Assembly (NCBI GenBank): GCA_024349245.1
Contig: JALDNG010000015.1
Span: 16,548,001-16,612,000, forward strand
Origin: Neodontobutis hainanensis
Taxonomy: Eukaryota > Chordata > Actinopteri > Gobiiformes > Odontobutidae
Direction of reading: 5' to 3'
Length of the DNA: 64,000 nucleotides
How positions within the stretch are numbered: the first letter of the stretch is position 1; the number at the start of each line of letters is the position of its first letter. Below the pieces are notes generated by a model. It was not told the origin of the DNA. It searched no databases and saw nothing but the letters and a program-made list of their open reading frames with translations. Position numbers and translations under genes: made by a program. Below, piece by piece: positions 46,814-60,150 of the stretch.

Positions 46814-49800
46814 GTGTGCTTCATATACAGCTGAACAGCTTCTTCAACAGGCTCTGAGCTTGGACTGTGTGGTCTATCTGATGCATGGCTACATCGCAAG
46901 TGATTTCCAAAAAGGCTTGAAGGATGTGGGGGTCTTTCTAAAATCTCTGTTTACAAAGGTCTATAAAAGCCAGATGGATAAATATTTTATAAGCAGACTT
47001 TGGTTTTCTCAAAGCCCATTGTCCTCTTTTCATTTCACAGTATGTAGTGATTTAGACACTGGTCTGCCAGCTTGTCATCGTTAAGGCCTGGTGTTTGGTG
47101 ATGATCAACGTCTCAAAAGTGAGTTATAGAGGTAAGTGCATGTGTTGTTGTGGCCTGCTTCTCTGTTTATGCTCTTTTTTAAGAAGTTCTTTTATAACAA
47201 AAAATATGCTATTTATTATTAAACAATCTTGGACCGTACTGTACACTGTTTAAGATTACTATAGCCAACTGATCAATTATTACATTTTAAATCTGAAGCA
47301 CGTCGTCTAAGTTGCTCATCTGAACACAAAGTCTTACCTGATATAAGATACCCGAACATAAAAATAATTAAGTAATGTATGTAAAATCCAATGTCCGATG
47401 GTCCAAGTCACATTATATTATTATTATCTTCATTTTTAAGAATATCTTCATGTTTTAATTGTGGTCCAGTTAGATATATTTGGTCTGTGTGGCATTCAAA
47501 CAAACCAGTATTTCATCTAGACAAAGAATAATATGGTCCCCACAATCCTAACACATCTGTCTTTGGCTTAGAATCCCAAAATCGTTTTCTGGCACAAGAA
47601 GAACAAGAAGAAGTTCAAAACTAGTTTGAGAAACCATTACCAGCCATTTTGCAGTACAAGAAACCTAATGAGTACTAGGCACTGCAGAACATAGCTAACC
47701 CCGGACAATGTTTTCAGTACCACTAAACTCAATACAAGCATGCACAGGGGCCACAAACCTTCTTTAAGAAAATTAAAAAAGAAATGTTCCTGTTCACTCA
47801 ACTTGGTTGCACATGCGTTTCAAGTCTATTTCAGGGGCCACATGGCAGGGCGCTTGTGTAATCAAAGACAACAGAATCCATTGATTAGCAAAGGGAGAGC
47901 AAAAATCACATGGATTCATTAGGTGTTTGTTAAGTCCAGCCTGAGCTCAGTCATGAGAAGCTGTGGTCATCCATCATTAGCCCACTGATCAGCTGCAGGG
48001 GGTTAATGGCCAGGATTATCTATTCTCTGAAACTGACAGCGGTACATTAATGACTGCAACACCACTAAGGTTTAGTGTGCACTTAGTGAGTGAGGACAAA
48101 GGATTCAGTTTTCAATAGTACACTGGTAATTGTGTTTTCTATAGCTTGAGTGCTTTACTGTGGCAACAAGATGATTACTGCATTATTAATAGTAATGCAT
48201 ATAGAAATATGGATTTTTTTCCATTAACACACTGGTAGATCAAAATAGAAAAATAACTCATGTAGACATTAATTTAGGCATCTGTATAATTGATTAAGAA
48301 TAACAGCCTGGCTACTAGGAAGGTGAGCATGAACTAGTCTGTTGGGACCTATTTGTTTCAGCCAAGTCAGAAGAATAATAATTATCTTTTAGATGTATAA
48401 CCCCCAGAGAAAACTCAAAGACCGCCAAAGCCTCTTTGTTTGAAGTTTAAATTGAACATATATGTTTTAAAAACTGTGTGGAAATAAAATAAAAATGACT
48501 TGAAGTCAGTCCGCTCTAGTAAGTGCTACCCTGTGAGCTATAACAAAGGCAGGATGTGATTTAGTATGTACAGTAAACATTTCTCATAACATTTGACAAG
48601 GAAGAAATATAATTATCCCAAATTCTAATTAGAATACGACTCATCTTGTATTTTATTTATTTCATGCCAATGGAATAGTGTATACCAATAAGAAATCCAC
48701 ACTCTAATGTGTAGGTATTATTTTGGCATCGTTTTCATAAACACTGAGGACTACTGCGAGAGCTCTGTAATAACCTCTGCACTGCACTGAAGCAAATGGT
48801 ATAATTAAACAGGAACTCCAACTGAGTGCTTTGCAAGGGATGCAGTTGATTTAATTTATGTTGCAGTAAATGCATAACTGCTTTAATTTCAATTAGCTTG
48901 TTGGAAATTGCTTCGTGCCTTTACAAGATAATTACATATATTACAGTTTATTTATGCTGCAAAGTAACTTTATTGATTTTATTAAAGCTAACAGCTGTCC
49001 ATATATTCTCAAACACTACCATAAAAAGAGTTTAAGTCAGATTAAAGATTTGGGATGAAGGGAATATAACAGATCAGGACCAATCTCAAACAGAGATTGT
49101 CTGTTCAAAGGGTTAAACTGGGCAATAATGTCGATGATCAACTGAAAACATGTAAATCCATGTATCAAGAGCTGTAATGTATAGTGTATTAGACAGAACC
49201 AAGATATAGTTTCATGTGAGTGAGTGAAAGGTATTTAATGGATGCTATTTTATGTATAGCATAGCACAAAGCACATAGCACTAGAGCTATTTTAAAAGGT
49301 ATCAGCCTTGACTCTGTTTTGTACAATCTTTAAGCAGGAAATGAACAAAACTGAAATCCTTATCTCTTTCATACTTTTGTGCAGTTTGGTGTAATATCAA
49401 AACTATAATAATAAGACTCCTGTTAAAGTAAAAACAGATGCAGAAACAGATGTGAACACTGCTTGTAATGGTCATTGTGAGTCACTCAGGAAACGTTTTC
49501 CAATATAACTTAACACTGAGGAAGGCAGGTCTTGTGTTAAAGGTAAAGGCCAATTCTATTTTGTGCAATAATTTTATGCTTTGTCAAACATATGGTCTTC
49601 ACTTCATACACAAGTTTATTTCTTAGGGTAGCAATTGTCCTTTTGTCATTTCCCACTTTCTGACCACTGTAGCTGGAAATATGCACATTCAGTCAGAAAT
49701 ATATACTTTCTATTCACATTTCAGGAAAAGTTACATAAGCCCCTCTTGTGCTGACTTTGTTATATTCCATTTCTCTCTATTTTACACTTCATTCTAAATC

Positions 49801-52800
49801 CTAAAGGTGCACTGCATGGGCTGTGTGAAGAATCCCCGTCTTTATCCCGCAATAGGACGTAGTAACAGAGATAAGACAGATTGAAATGTTTAAATAGCTC
49901 AACATTACAGGAAATCAATGGTGTGTTAGGTGTGCATGTAGCAGGTTATGCTTATAAAACAACACGTGTGCTTCTGCAATTAGCCATGTGCTTTTAGGTT
50001 TTTATTTCTCAAAGCACATTTTTTAGCACACATGTTATTTCTTTTGTTCCATTGGATAAAAGGGTCTAATATACTTCAAAGACACAAGACACTGGTTTGA
50101 CAATTTAACAAAACGTCATAATGTAGCAACACAGAAGGAAAGTGGCTCACCTACTGTTCTGGCTCTCAGCCAGAATAAACGGAGCAAAAACTGACAAAGA
50201 AGGAATATTAGTATTAAAATAAAGGCTCTGTGCATTTACCTCATACGAGTTTAAAAACTGTCACTTGTGAAAGTTGCCAGTGAAGTTGTTGCATTTAGCC
50301 TTTTGCCTTCTTTTCATGTGTATACCCAGTTCAGCTTTCACTCATAGGTCACAGAGGGGAAGATGCCAGCAAAGCATTTGTGTAGCACTGTTAAAACATG
50401 TTCAGTCCTCTAGCTCTTTGTGTGCGCAGACCCTCTGAGCAACTTAAGGCACTCAGGCATTACGGCTACATGTGAATGTCATCAGCATCAGTTCACGCAT
50501 GGCCTAGGCACCCTTATATGAGTGCAAGATATTTTCCTCTGTATTTTGGAGCTGCTTGCCAATGCCTGACTGTGAAACCATTCCTTAAGGGGCCAAACAG
50601 GCTTCTTCTTTCCAGATCACTTCACTGCCGCAGAGGTAACTCGCAAGCAACTTTGCTCTAAAAGTCAGTTGACATTATATAGTATTTCCCTCATGGATAT
50701 TGCAGTAGGAAACATTTTTAAAAACTAGTGTAAGACATTTATTAGCTTCCCTGTACTGCTTTAGGTGTAGCCGACAACTATTATTCAAGAGGCGTCAACA
50801 ATGTTGGGATTGAAGGGCTGTTCAATAATTGCAACCTAAAGAGAAAGAGATTTAAAAAAGAAAAAATTGGCCTTGGCAGAGTTCTCTTGACAAAAGAGAG
50901 CAGTGAGCCTAAGTTCATGGTCTGTATGCCTCAATGCTATCCTCCCCAGCCTTTACTGCTGCAAACAACAATAATGGTAACAATGGACACCTAGTGACGC
51001 CAAAGGCTTTCAAAGCATCCCATCAATAATTAATTCCTTCTGCTGTGCTCCTCAGGGCTGGCTCTCACGCATGTCCTTAATCTTTTGTTCTATGGGTTGT
51101 GAGGGGTGTCCGTCACATGGACAGACCTGGAGTGTAAAACATAAATGGCTTTGAGATGAGATGGTAAAATAATCATTGGCTTTTTATGATAAATCATTTC
51201 CTCTCTTCTCCTCTGAGAAGCTGCAGTGCTTTTTACATACACCAATGCTGAGACTTGTCATTCTTACTGAGTATCAATGCTGCTAAGATATTAATACATT
51301 TCGTAGCTTCATAATAACACACCCACACTATATGCAAAGATTCATTTGCTGAATACAGGCAGATGTTAAAATGTGTGGAAGAAAGAAGAGCTTTCTCTCT
51401 AAAGTAATTCATTTTTCAGCTTTGCAAAATTAAATTCTGGTGTTTAGAAAGGATGTGTTGTCCCCACAGCAGGTGACAAATGGGAGCCGTAGCACTTTTC
51501 AGCAAAAGCATCAAGTAGCCCTTAACTCAGTTAAACTGTTATAAAATACATTAGACTGGACAACACCGTAGTCCTAGTTCTGCAAGAGTAGTGGCTTCTC
51601 ATTTTGGCTAATCATAGAATAGTAAAGTGTCCAATTTATAATATGAATGAGTCATATTGATAACAATCAAGGCCCTTTGAACTTAAAGCTGACTGAAATA
51701 CAAAGCTGTATGTTTGGTAACTAACCATTGTCTTTATAATTCACTTTTTGCATTTATCAGCACTGATTAGAAAAATACATTTTGTGTTAAAGTTACTTCA
51801 CCACTACATCTATTGTGGATGTGTTCATAAATAATGAAATCCTATTGGTTAGCCGAGACACTGGAGCTAAATCATTCCTTTGTGTCAAAAAAAGGACATC
51901 AAATTCTGTTTTGTTTAATGTTATTTTGCCAGTGTTCCCTCTCTCTTCACTGAACATTGTACCAGCAGCAGTGCCCCAGATGTACAATGCAAGGATGAAT
52001 AAACTGTACACATTGTGGCAGAGTTGCATGCTGTTTCTATGCCCAGCCTTATTCCAGCACCATGGACAGTGCCAGTCACCAGTCATTCTTACTCAAAGCA
52101 CTGCAACACAATGGTCAATCTGCTTTCTGTGCTGTTCATCCCCGCGGACAAAACCACACAGCGCAGATAGGCCCACAGCCACCGGAATGTCATGTTTCCT
52201 TTCACAGCAGCACAGAGGCAAGATACAGTAGAGCTGAATTATTCGGAGTTAACAACAGAAACTCCTCTGGAAGCAGGGATACAAATCACAGGGTCTTCTG
52301 CTCAGTTAATAGTCAACGTCTGTCGATATTTCAAAGATGTCTGCAGTGTTTGAAGGGTTCACACTTTGAACGTGGATGTCAAAGATGAAAGAACAAAATG
52401 TTTGGTGTATTTGTGGTTTACATTTCTAGATATTCTAAGGTGAAAAGGATTTAATAAAAGGGAATGTATGTTTCTAAAAAAGTCAGTGACATTACATGTC
52501 TCCTGTATAAAGGCATTGACCCATTGTGTGAGACCAATCAATGGTTCTGTGCAGCATCCATCGAGTCTTTTATAGCTGTGACTTTTTAAAAGACACTTTT
52601 TCATCCCCATCTTCTCAATCCTTCTGCCTTTTACAATGAACAAGGACCCGTAAGCATTTATACTTTTATATCAAACTTTATTTAAAATGTATGTTATGAT
52701 TAAAGTGAAACTGTTGCTTTACAGTGACCCGTCAGGTTTATAATAGACATTAACTTAATATATTAACCTATGCCTAGTTGTTGCATTTTAACAGAACAAA

Positions 52801-55436
52801 AGTAAAAAGAGAACAGAATTGCATATATACCTTAACTTGAATTCACTATAAATATATTGTTAACAAAAACAAACTCCTACAGAGCAGACAAACGAAGCAT
52901 TGATGGAGAAGAAGCATATTGATCATCTGACCTTTTGCCCCATGGACAGCAGCAGGCGACTGTAGGTGTTCACAAGAAATAAAATAAAATGTGCAGCTTC
53001 ACCTCTGTATTTTTCACACATAAATCCAAATCAGGCAGAACTATTGTAACACAGAGACTTTTTACATTGTTCTAGTCATTTTTTTCTGAATATGCAATAG
53101 AATTATGTTTTTCTGAGCCACACTTATTTCACTATTGTGTGTCAAACACACTTCAAATGATCAGTGTGCACACAGATACACAAATTAATTGTCACATGGT
53201 TTGCTGAGTGAACATCACCAGTGCTGCTCTGTGCAAACACTGCTGAAGGAAGTTTAAAGAAATGGAGCTTGTCTTCTGATTTAAAAACAAGTTTATGTCA
53301 CAGGGGACTAAATGTAAGCAGACACTCCCTTTTAACTTCCTAAACCTACTTTCTGCATCAGTCTAAACAGTATCATATTTGAATCCTGTGACACTAAAGC
53401 TAATTCAATGTCACTACTACAGACTACAGACACCACTCTCTGGCTTTTTACATGCATATTTCATTTTTGGTAAAAGAGAAACAGCAACTGCAGCCCTACA
53501 GCATTTTTAATTATAGAACATGGGGACACAAACTGACTTTACCTGTGTTTTTCATCTAGTTTAAAAGTTTTGAATGTAAATCTGTTTTACTTTGGAAATG
53601 TCAGATTATTTGCATTAAGTAATTTGCTATGTATTATGTTTTGTTTTGTTTCAGTTTCTTTTGGTAATTTGAAGTGACAAAACAATAATGCTGTTAAATA
53701 AAAAAACATTATTTCATTAGTTTAAAAAAAAGGTTGATGTTCTACAATTCTTAAAAAAATGAATTGATTATTGTTTAGTCAGAAATTTTTTTTTAATAAA
53801 GATTTAAAGCCCTAATATATACTTATATGTCATGAAAATATTGGACAAAAGGCCATCTTTCTCAATCACTTCAAACATCCCCATAAGCACTCCCACAATC
53901 ACATATTTACCCTGACTTTTCTTAAAGAGCTGCTGTGTGAATGTTTGGCGCAGTGGGAATGAAAAGCTTGTATTATTTGGCGAGGTTAGAGGTAAATTAC
54001 ACTCAAAGGGCTTTGCATTGCAAAAGTCACAAATAAGTCTTCTTATATGAGCTTACAGGCAGCATCCAAATTCACAAGAAAAGAATTGGATTTAGTATTA
54101 CTGACATCTGCTTTCATCACTGCAAATGTACCTACACAATGCAAAATCCTTTAATGCCATTATCTATACGGTAAAGGATATGCTTGAGGGATTATAGGGT
54201 TACGGCGGCGGTCATTTTGGTATTGAAGTGTAAGCTGTTTTATCCAGGACACAATGTTTTAAACTGGCCAAGATGACAAAAGGACAGTGACAGTCCAACA
54301 CAATGTCTTCTCGTTTGAAGGTGAACGATGGATAGTAAATGTCTGTCATGCCAAATTCTGTAGTTGTACACAAAATGGAAAAGAAATCCACAATGTCTGG
54401 TTACATTAGTTATTCTGTTTAAGTGATTGTGAGGATTTTGAAAGAGGATTTATGCAGTTAACATTGTTTCACTGTCGCCCTAGTCACAGAGTGCTGAGTG
54501 CTGGCCATAATCTGAGCAGCAACAACCAGCACTACCATCTAATTAGAGCACAGATTAATGTACATGGAAGTAAGTGCCCCCAAAAACAAAATCTCATTTT
54601 ATTGCTTTAATCTCATTTTATTGCTTTTTCTTTTTACATTCTATATTTTCACCATCAGGCATCCATTCTTTTGTGTACTGTACAGTGTTCCACATGGGAT
54701 GCATACATCCCCCATAACAGTCAAAAATGAAAAGCAGAGGGACACACTGCCAAATCAGAGCACAATCTGCATTTCCTTCATGCTGTACTAATTTCTTTTT
54801 TAAAATTTCCCTTTTTCCAGACCTCATGCACATTGTGTAGTAATTGTGTTTATCTAGCCAATGGTCTGCACTAGGGCCTCGCTGACAATTATCTATTCTC
54901 TAATCTATCAAACACAGATTATTTCTTTAAAAAAACTAAACTTTTTACTGTAAATTTTCCACAAAGCAGTCTGTTGGCTTGTGCTTCTTTACCTCCACAG
55001 CTGAACACTAATATAAAAACAGAAAAACAATACTCCCGTGCTGCTTGCAGAAACTGCTTTAAGCACACTATCATTTCCATTAAAAGAATAACAGAGCTGC
55101 TTATCTTGGTGTGTCTTGGCAAAGTCACTTCCACCCCTGAACAAAACACAATGTCTTTAAATACAGAGGCTTAATCTATCACTGGCACCTAAATGTGACT
55201 GTATAATCCTCTGCATTTTGCCTCTGAATTTATCACAGATTTTATTTATTTTCTTTTTAACTTTACCTAAATATTATCTTGGGGGACAATGATGTTCTTC
55301 CAATTGACAAGCTGCAAAGTACATGCAACACATCTTTGCATTTGGACTGGTGTCTCCTACATTTCCTGCTGATATAGTGTATAGCAAGTGCAACAGTTTT
55401 AAACACTAAAAAAACTTGATACCATTTTGCCACTTG
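46814..55436. other. Intergenic region upstream of lingo1
   Basis: No recognisable gene. The longest frames (about 51815-52390, up to 138 codons) overlap one another in several frames on both strands and resemble nothing known. The stretch at 48750-49010 is dense in homeodomain-like TAATTA/ATTTAATT motifs and looks like a candidate conserved enhancer, judged by eye only. Confidence 0.55.
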
Positions 55437-55438
55437 TA

Positions 55439-56690
55439 CAAATGTGCACATAAGCAGAATTTGTGATTTTTTTTGGGGGCCTTTTTTCTGAGAATATGTG
55501 ACTAATAACACCAAAACTCATAGGTAGTGGTTGGGTGAAACCATTTATTGTCAAACAACTGTGTTTACTATTTTTAAATCATAATGACAACAGAAACTAT
55601 CCAAATGACCCTGATGAGTTCTTAATACTGTGTATTGCCAACTTTAACATCAATCACAGCTTGAAGTCTTTTGTGGAAGTTGTGGAAGAGGCTCTTTATT
55701 TTCTCAGATGGTAAAGCTGCACATTCTTATTGGCAAAAGCCTCTAGTTCCTGTAAATTCTTGGGCTGTCTTGCATGAACTGCACGCTTGAGATCTCCTCA
55801 GAGTGGCTCAATGATACTGATGTCAGGAGACTGAGGCCTGTCCAGAACCTTCACTTTATGCAGCTGTAGCCAATGACAGGTCGACTTGGCCTTGTGCTGG
55901 TGTAGGAATGGTGTACCTTTTATCATTGGCCTTGTTGACTCCTCTCCAAATTGGTTGAGGCCAAAAAGTTAAATGATGGTCTTGTCACTCCAAATGACTT
56001 TGTTCCAGAAGTTTTGAGGCTTGTCTCTGTGCTTTTTTGTAAATTGAAAACAGGGTGCTGTGTGACATCTGGGTAGTAATGGCTTTCTTGACCATACAGA
56101 TAATTTTTCTTGAAGTGCTTCCTTATTGTGCATCTTGAAACAGCCAACACTCTTTTTTTAAGAGAGTCCTGTAATACAGCTGAAGTTATTTGTGGGTTAT
56201 TCTTTGCAACCCCAAACAAATTTCCTGGCAGTTATAGTTAAATTTTTTGTTGGTCTACCTGACCTTGGTTTGGTTGCAACAAAATCCCTCATTTTCCACT
56301 TCTTATTTAGAGTTTGAACACTGCTGATGGCATTCTTAATTCCTTGGATATATTTTTTATATCCATTTTCTGTTTTATACAGTTCAATTACCTTTTCCTG
56401 CAGGTTCTTTGACAATTCTTTTGCTTTTCCCATGACTCAGACAGAAACGTCAGAGCAGTACTGGATGAAAGATAAAAGCCCAGAAATCACTGACCTTTTA
56501 TTCACACACACTGATTACAAGCAAACAGATCACAGGTGAGGATGGTTACCTTTAGTAGCCACTCAAACCTGTTTGTGTAAACTTGTGCATGGTATCAAGT
56601 CAAACTCACCAGGGTATGTAAACTTGTGATCAGGGTCAAATTCTGCCGGGGTATGCCCGAGATTGCATATATATGAGTTTGCAAAATGTC
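55439..56690 (-). mobile_element. Decayed Tc1/mariner transposon with IR/DR-type ends
   Basis: A minus-strand transposase remnant is bounded by terminal regions carrying remnants of doubled repeats. The left outer end CAAATGTGCACATAAG follows a TA. Inner copies contain ACCCTGATG on the left and CAGGGTATGTAAACTTGTGA (56610-56629) on the right. A second right copy, CCGGGGTATG, lies near the outer end. Two repeats per end is the IR/DR layout of many fish Tc1 elements. Small deletions have removed parts of both ends; the right border is approximate. Confidence 0.85.
55640..56433 (-). pseudogene. Tc1-type (DD34E) transposase pseudogene
   Basis: Starts MGKAKELSKNLQEKVIELYK, the paired-like DNA-binding domain, followed by a KPRSGRPTK AT-hook-like linker (to about 56197). 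A frameshifted middle follows. The first catalytic aspartate region is still legible (FWNKVIWSDKT, about 55970-56010), but a stop comes soon after it. The segment containing the second aspartate is missing through an internal deletion near 55900. The C-terminal part is out of frame and interrupted, but retains a LKRAVHARQPKNLQELEAF-like stretch. It is clearly inactive. Confidence 0.85.
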
Positions 56691-57730
56691 ATGTACTCAT
56701 ACAATAAATGTAAACACAGACCTGAGCTCTTTGGTCTATTACTTTATTTAGATTATACAAAATAGGCACAATTAATAGATTAATAGATTAACTTTTTTTA
56801 ATGTCTTTTTAGTGTATATATATTACCACAATATCGAAAATACCTATATTATTACTTAAAATAAATTACAATACATTCTATTAAACAAATTGGACAATTG
56901 AAAATATGCCATTATTTTAGAGTGTAGAATATAAAATTATTGGCACCAACTATGCCGAGTCTTCAAATAAATTGCCACTCACTGTATATGTCCATGCAAT
57001 TTCTTCCATTTAAAAATGAAGTAGGACTATGTGTTGCTTTAACTTTATTTTTTAGAAGTTGAATTTTGAGCAACACTGACCTTCACTTTTGTCCATTATA
57101 GATTACCCACACATCACTGAACTCAGTCTGCTTCTAAAGCATGAAACAGCAGTGAACATTACTACTGTCAGTCTCTCAGACCACCCAGCAGACTGCAGCC
57201 CACTCCTCGTCTCCAGACGCCGCTAAACGTGAAGACTGGCTGTTGTTAGACATTTTCAAAGATTAGAGCTCCCACGTGCGTAAAGATTGACAGCTCTGTT
57301 TGTGTGGAATGTTTCTTCTATAGAATTATCAACAATGACTAAAACATCCAGACTCACCATAAAAACCTCAAACCCTTTATAAGCAAACAAAGCAAACAAA
57401 GAAAACAAAGAAAGTGGGTACTTTACTAAAATTAAATAAAAGCAACTGCATTTTGAAAATAAAGGTGTTGCATCTTTACTTGAACCCCTGCTATTAGTTT
57501 TTGTGGTTATCTGGTGAAGATACTGCAGATTGAAATTCCATACCTCAACCTTTTCTTTCCTACAGACTGTGAGCACATACGGTGGCCCTGTATGGACATG
57601 CTATTTTCTACCAACAACCCCAAAGGAAATAATGAGTTTAAAAATAAAACAGCTTTTAAAAGTAGCATTATATTTTCTAGTTCAATAATGGCATAGTAAT
57701 ATTGGGATAATAAGATTTATATAACATTAC

Positions 57731-57780
57731 TATACAACATGTAATGACTATTTTTTATACAACATGTAATGACTATTTTT
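57731..57780. repeat. Tandem duplication of a 25-bp unit
   Basis: Two exact copies of a unit beginning TATACAACATGTAATGACTA, head to tail. Confidence 0.9.
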
Positions 57781-58756
57781 TAGTTTGCTCAATTGTGTGC
57801 TACAACATTTTACAAAATCACATCTAAGCAATATTAAAAGCTACTAATGTTTTTAGGAAAAATTACAAAGCTCTATCAAGTTCAGGAGATAGGGTTGAAA
57901 ATGCACCATGAAAGTTTACGGCTACTTCACATATTCCTCTCTGGGGGTAATAGAGTCTCTGCTGAAGCAAGATGAATGTAACTCTAGACCTTCAAAATAA
58001 ATGATTGCAGATAACAGAGAATTCATGATGCCTTGCTGCTCGGCTGTGAAGCAAAAGTAAGCAAAGTTTGGAGCCGGCGTTCCCCTTTGCATAAAGATTT
58101 CATGAAGCCGTGAGACAAATGTGACAAATGTGTCTCCCTATAGACAAGCTATTACTATTGGTGCACTGGCCTCAGACCCCTACAGATATTCAGCTCATGG
58201 CCTCTCAAACAATGGTCTGGCTTTATTTATTTTTTTCATCTGCAGGGCACTATCCATCGTTGGGGCTATACTCGCCTGTCATCTCAGCTCGCAGACAATA
58301 GCTTCCTGACACAAGAGCGCCTTGTAAAAGATCACTCTGCAGTACGTGCACACAAAGATATATACTGTGCGCCCTTGCAAACATAGTGTTCACAAACAAA
58401 CATCTTCACACATCAAATATGCACACAAGCCTGAGTCATATCCACACATTTTGTTTTACAGACAGTAAAAAAGTGTGAGGTATTTGGAATAGTGTACACT
58501 CCTAAAGTAATTGGTTTTTATGCATTCTTTGTGATTACTTCTCCCTAACTCCCCGCCATTTCCCAGCATAGAGAGATTTCAATCACTCTGCCACCGTTGC
58601 TTTAGTAAATTGTTGGCAGCCAAATCCATGTCGATCCGTTGAGTGATTGCATGCTGCTAAAAGTCTAATCCCATTTTCTCTTTCAGCTTTTGAATGACTG
58701 AAACTGAACACACTTTAACTTCGGGTCTTTTGTGTCAACAAATCACAGAGCTGATC

Positions 58757-58875
58757 AGAGGTGGGTAGAGTAATCAAAATCTGTGGTGATACTTACTCAA
58801 GTAGAATTAAAAGTAGTTAACAAGTTAGTATTTAGTAAAATGTTAGTGTAGTAGTATTACTCCTCAAATACAGAG
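58757..58875 (+). mobile_element. hAT-like non-autonomous repeat fragment
   Basis: Begins CAGAGGTGGGTAGAGTAATC and continues with ACTCAAGTAGAATTAAAAGTAG-like blocks. This is the terminus of a very common teleost hAT-derived repeat. The far end and the target duplication are not evident. Confidence 0.5.
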
Positions 58876-59344
58876 ACTTTTTGTTATTTGGCACTTAATA
58901 TACAACTCGTTTACTACCTCTACTTTGGCTGCTCTTACAGCTATTCTGGTTTCCAGCCTGACTGGCCGGAGGGTCTGGTCAGAATTATCTTGGAGGGCTT
59001 CTCCAGAATGCATTTATATTTTTATATCAGAAAAACACAGTGTTGTTTGTATTAGTAATGATAACATGGTTGCTTCGACGTCCAATATAACACACACCCA
59101 TAACTGTCAGAGCTGCCACTCTGAAACAGAAGTAGTTGGAGAAAAATGGCAGAGAAAGTTAAATTTTCAGTTTATTTTGGTCCCTAAAAACAAACATAAA
59201 ACAATGCAAACTTTCATAAGCATAGACCAAAAGGGTGTAAGCTGGAGTCAAAACTTATTATTTTCTCACCCCTTTCAACATCCAAAACAAAACAGCAATG
59301 TATCACAACAAGAAAAAAAATACACAACAATATGCAGCATTCTC

Positions 59345-59530
59345 AAAACGTAAGAAAAATCAAAACATCACCATTACCAATCTACTAATATCTCCAACAA
59401 TTGTCAACATCATATTCATCACCATCATTACCACTGTTACAACCATCATAGTCACCACCACAAAGTTTAGGCTAATTATCACGTTCATCACCAACACTAC
59501 CACTCATCTACACACAATACACATTTACAC
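59345..59530. repeat. Low-complexity ACC/ATC-rich stretch
   Basis: Irregular repetition of CACCATCATTACCAC-like triplets. It produces an artificial Thr/Ile-rich open frame, which I do not regard as coding. Confidence 0.75.
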
Positions 59531-59648
59531 CTATGTGCCCAGCCACCACAATTTACTAATCCTATTCCCACAAAAATATGTATTTTTAGTGTGCAAGGTA
59601 ACTAAAGAATTTTAAATTCAAAGAGAAATATATATATCTGTAAAAGTG

Positions 59649-59910
59649 CTGTGAAGGTTCTCATTCATCCAGGTCATATTGAAGAAAAGGTTAAAGCAAA
59701 GTTTCAAAGTGAAGACTTTTTGTCTCTAATTCCAAGAGACTTTGTTAATTCTGACATCATCTGGTAGGAGAGCTGAGTTTTTATCACTAGAGGTATAAGC
59801 TCAGCTATATTACCAGTTGATCTCAAAATTAAAAGTCTCTTAGAATTACAGACAAAACGTTTTCACTTTGAAAACTGAGTCCAGATGCTTTTGCTTTAAC
59901 CTTTTCTTTA
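59649..59910 (+). repeat. Foldback element, copy E (intermediate form)
   Basis: Head CTGTGAAGGTTCTCATTC, then an inverted repeat. The left arm runs from GAAGAAAAGGTTAAAGCAAA through TGTCTCTAATTCCAAGAGAC. The right arm is its complement, ending CTTTAACCTTTTCTTT near 59910. The interior has a TAGGAGAGCTGAG/CTCAGCT pair, also present in copy B. At about 260 bp it is intermediate between the short (A, C) and long (B) forms. Confidence 0.75.
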
Positions 59911-60039
59911 TCTGTTGAGGTTAAAGATTCACAAGTGTCATACTAATGACTTTACATCTGCCCCACATCATTCGACTTTTGATCAAAACACATTTATTAA
60001 AAATTATTAGTATTAAATGTGATCTTTTAGGTTGATAAC

Positions 60040-60150
60040 CCCTGCAAAGGGGGTGAGCACGCTTGACTCCCTGGGTGGAGTTTACATGTTCTCCCCGAGG
60101 GGTGGGTTTCTGCCAAGTAATCCAGTTTCCCCCACCAGAAAAAAACCCTC
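60040..60150 (+). mobile_element. L2-like LINE 3' fragment (diverged)
   Basis: GGTGGAGTTTACATGTTCTC followed by CCCGAGGGGTGGGTTTCTGC and CCAGTTTCCCCCACC resembles the 3' region of fish L2-type LINEs, slightly upstream of the part seen at 10.8 kb. Short and diverged. Confidence 0.5.

Noticed and set aside
51793..52388. Overlapping frames of 97-138 codons on both strands
   Set aside because: Mutually overlapping in three frames, no domain, no splice signals that make a gene model.
59298..59615. 105-codon Thr/Ile-rich frame
   Set aside because: Produced by ACC/ATC low-complexity sequence.
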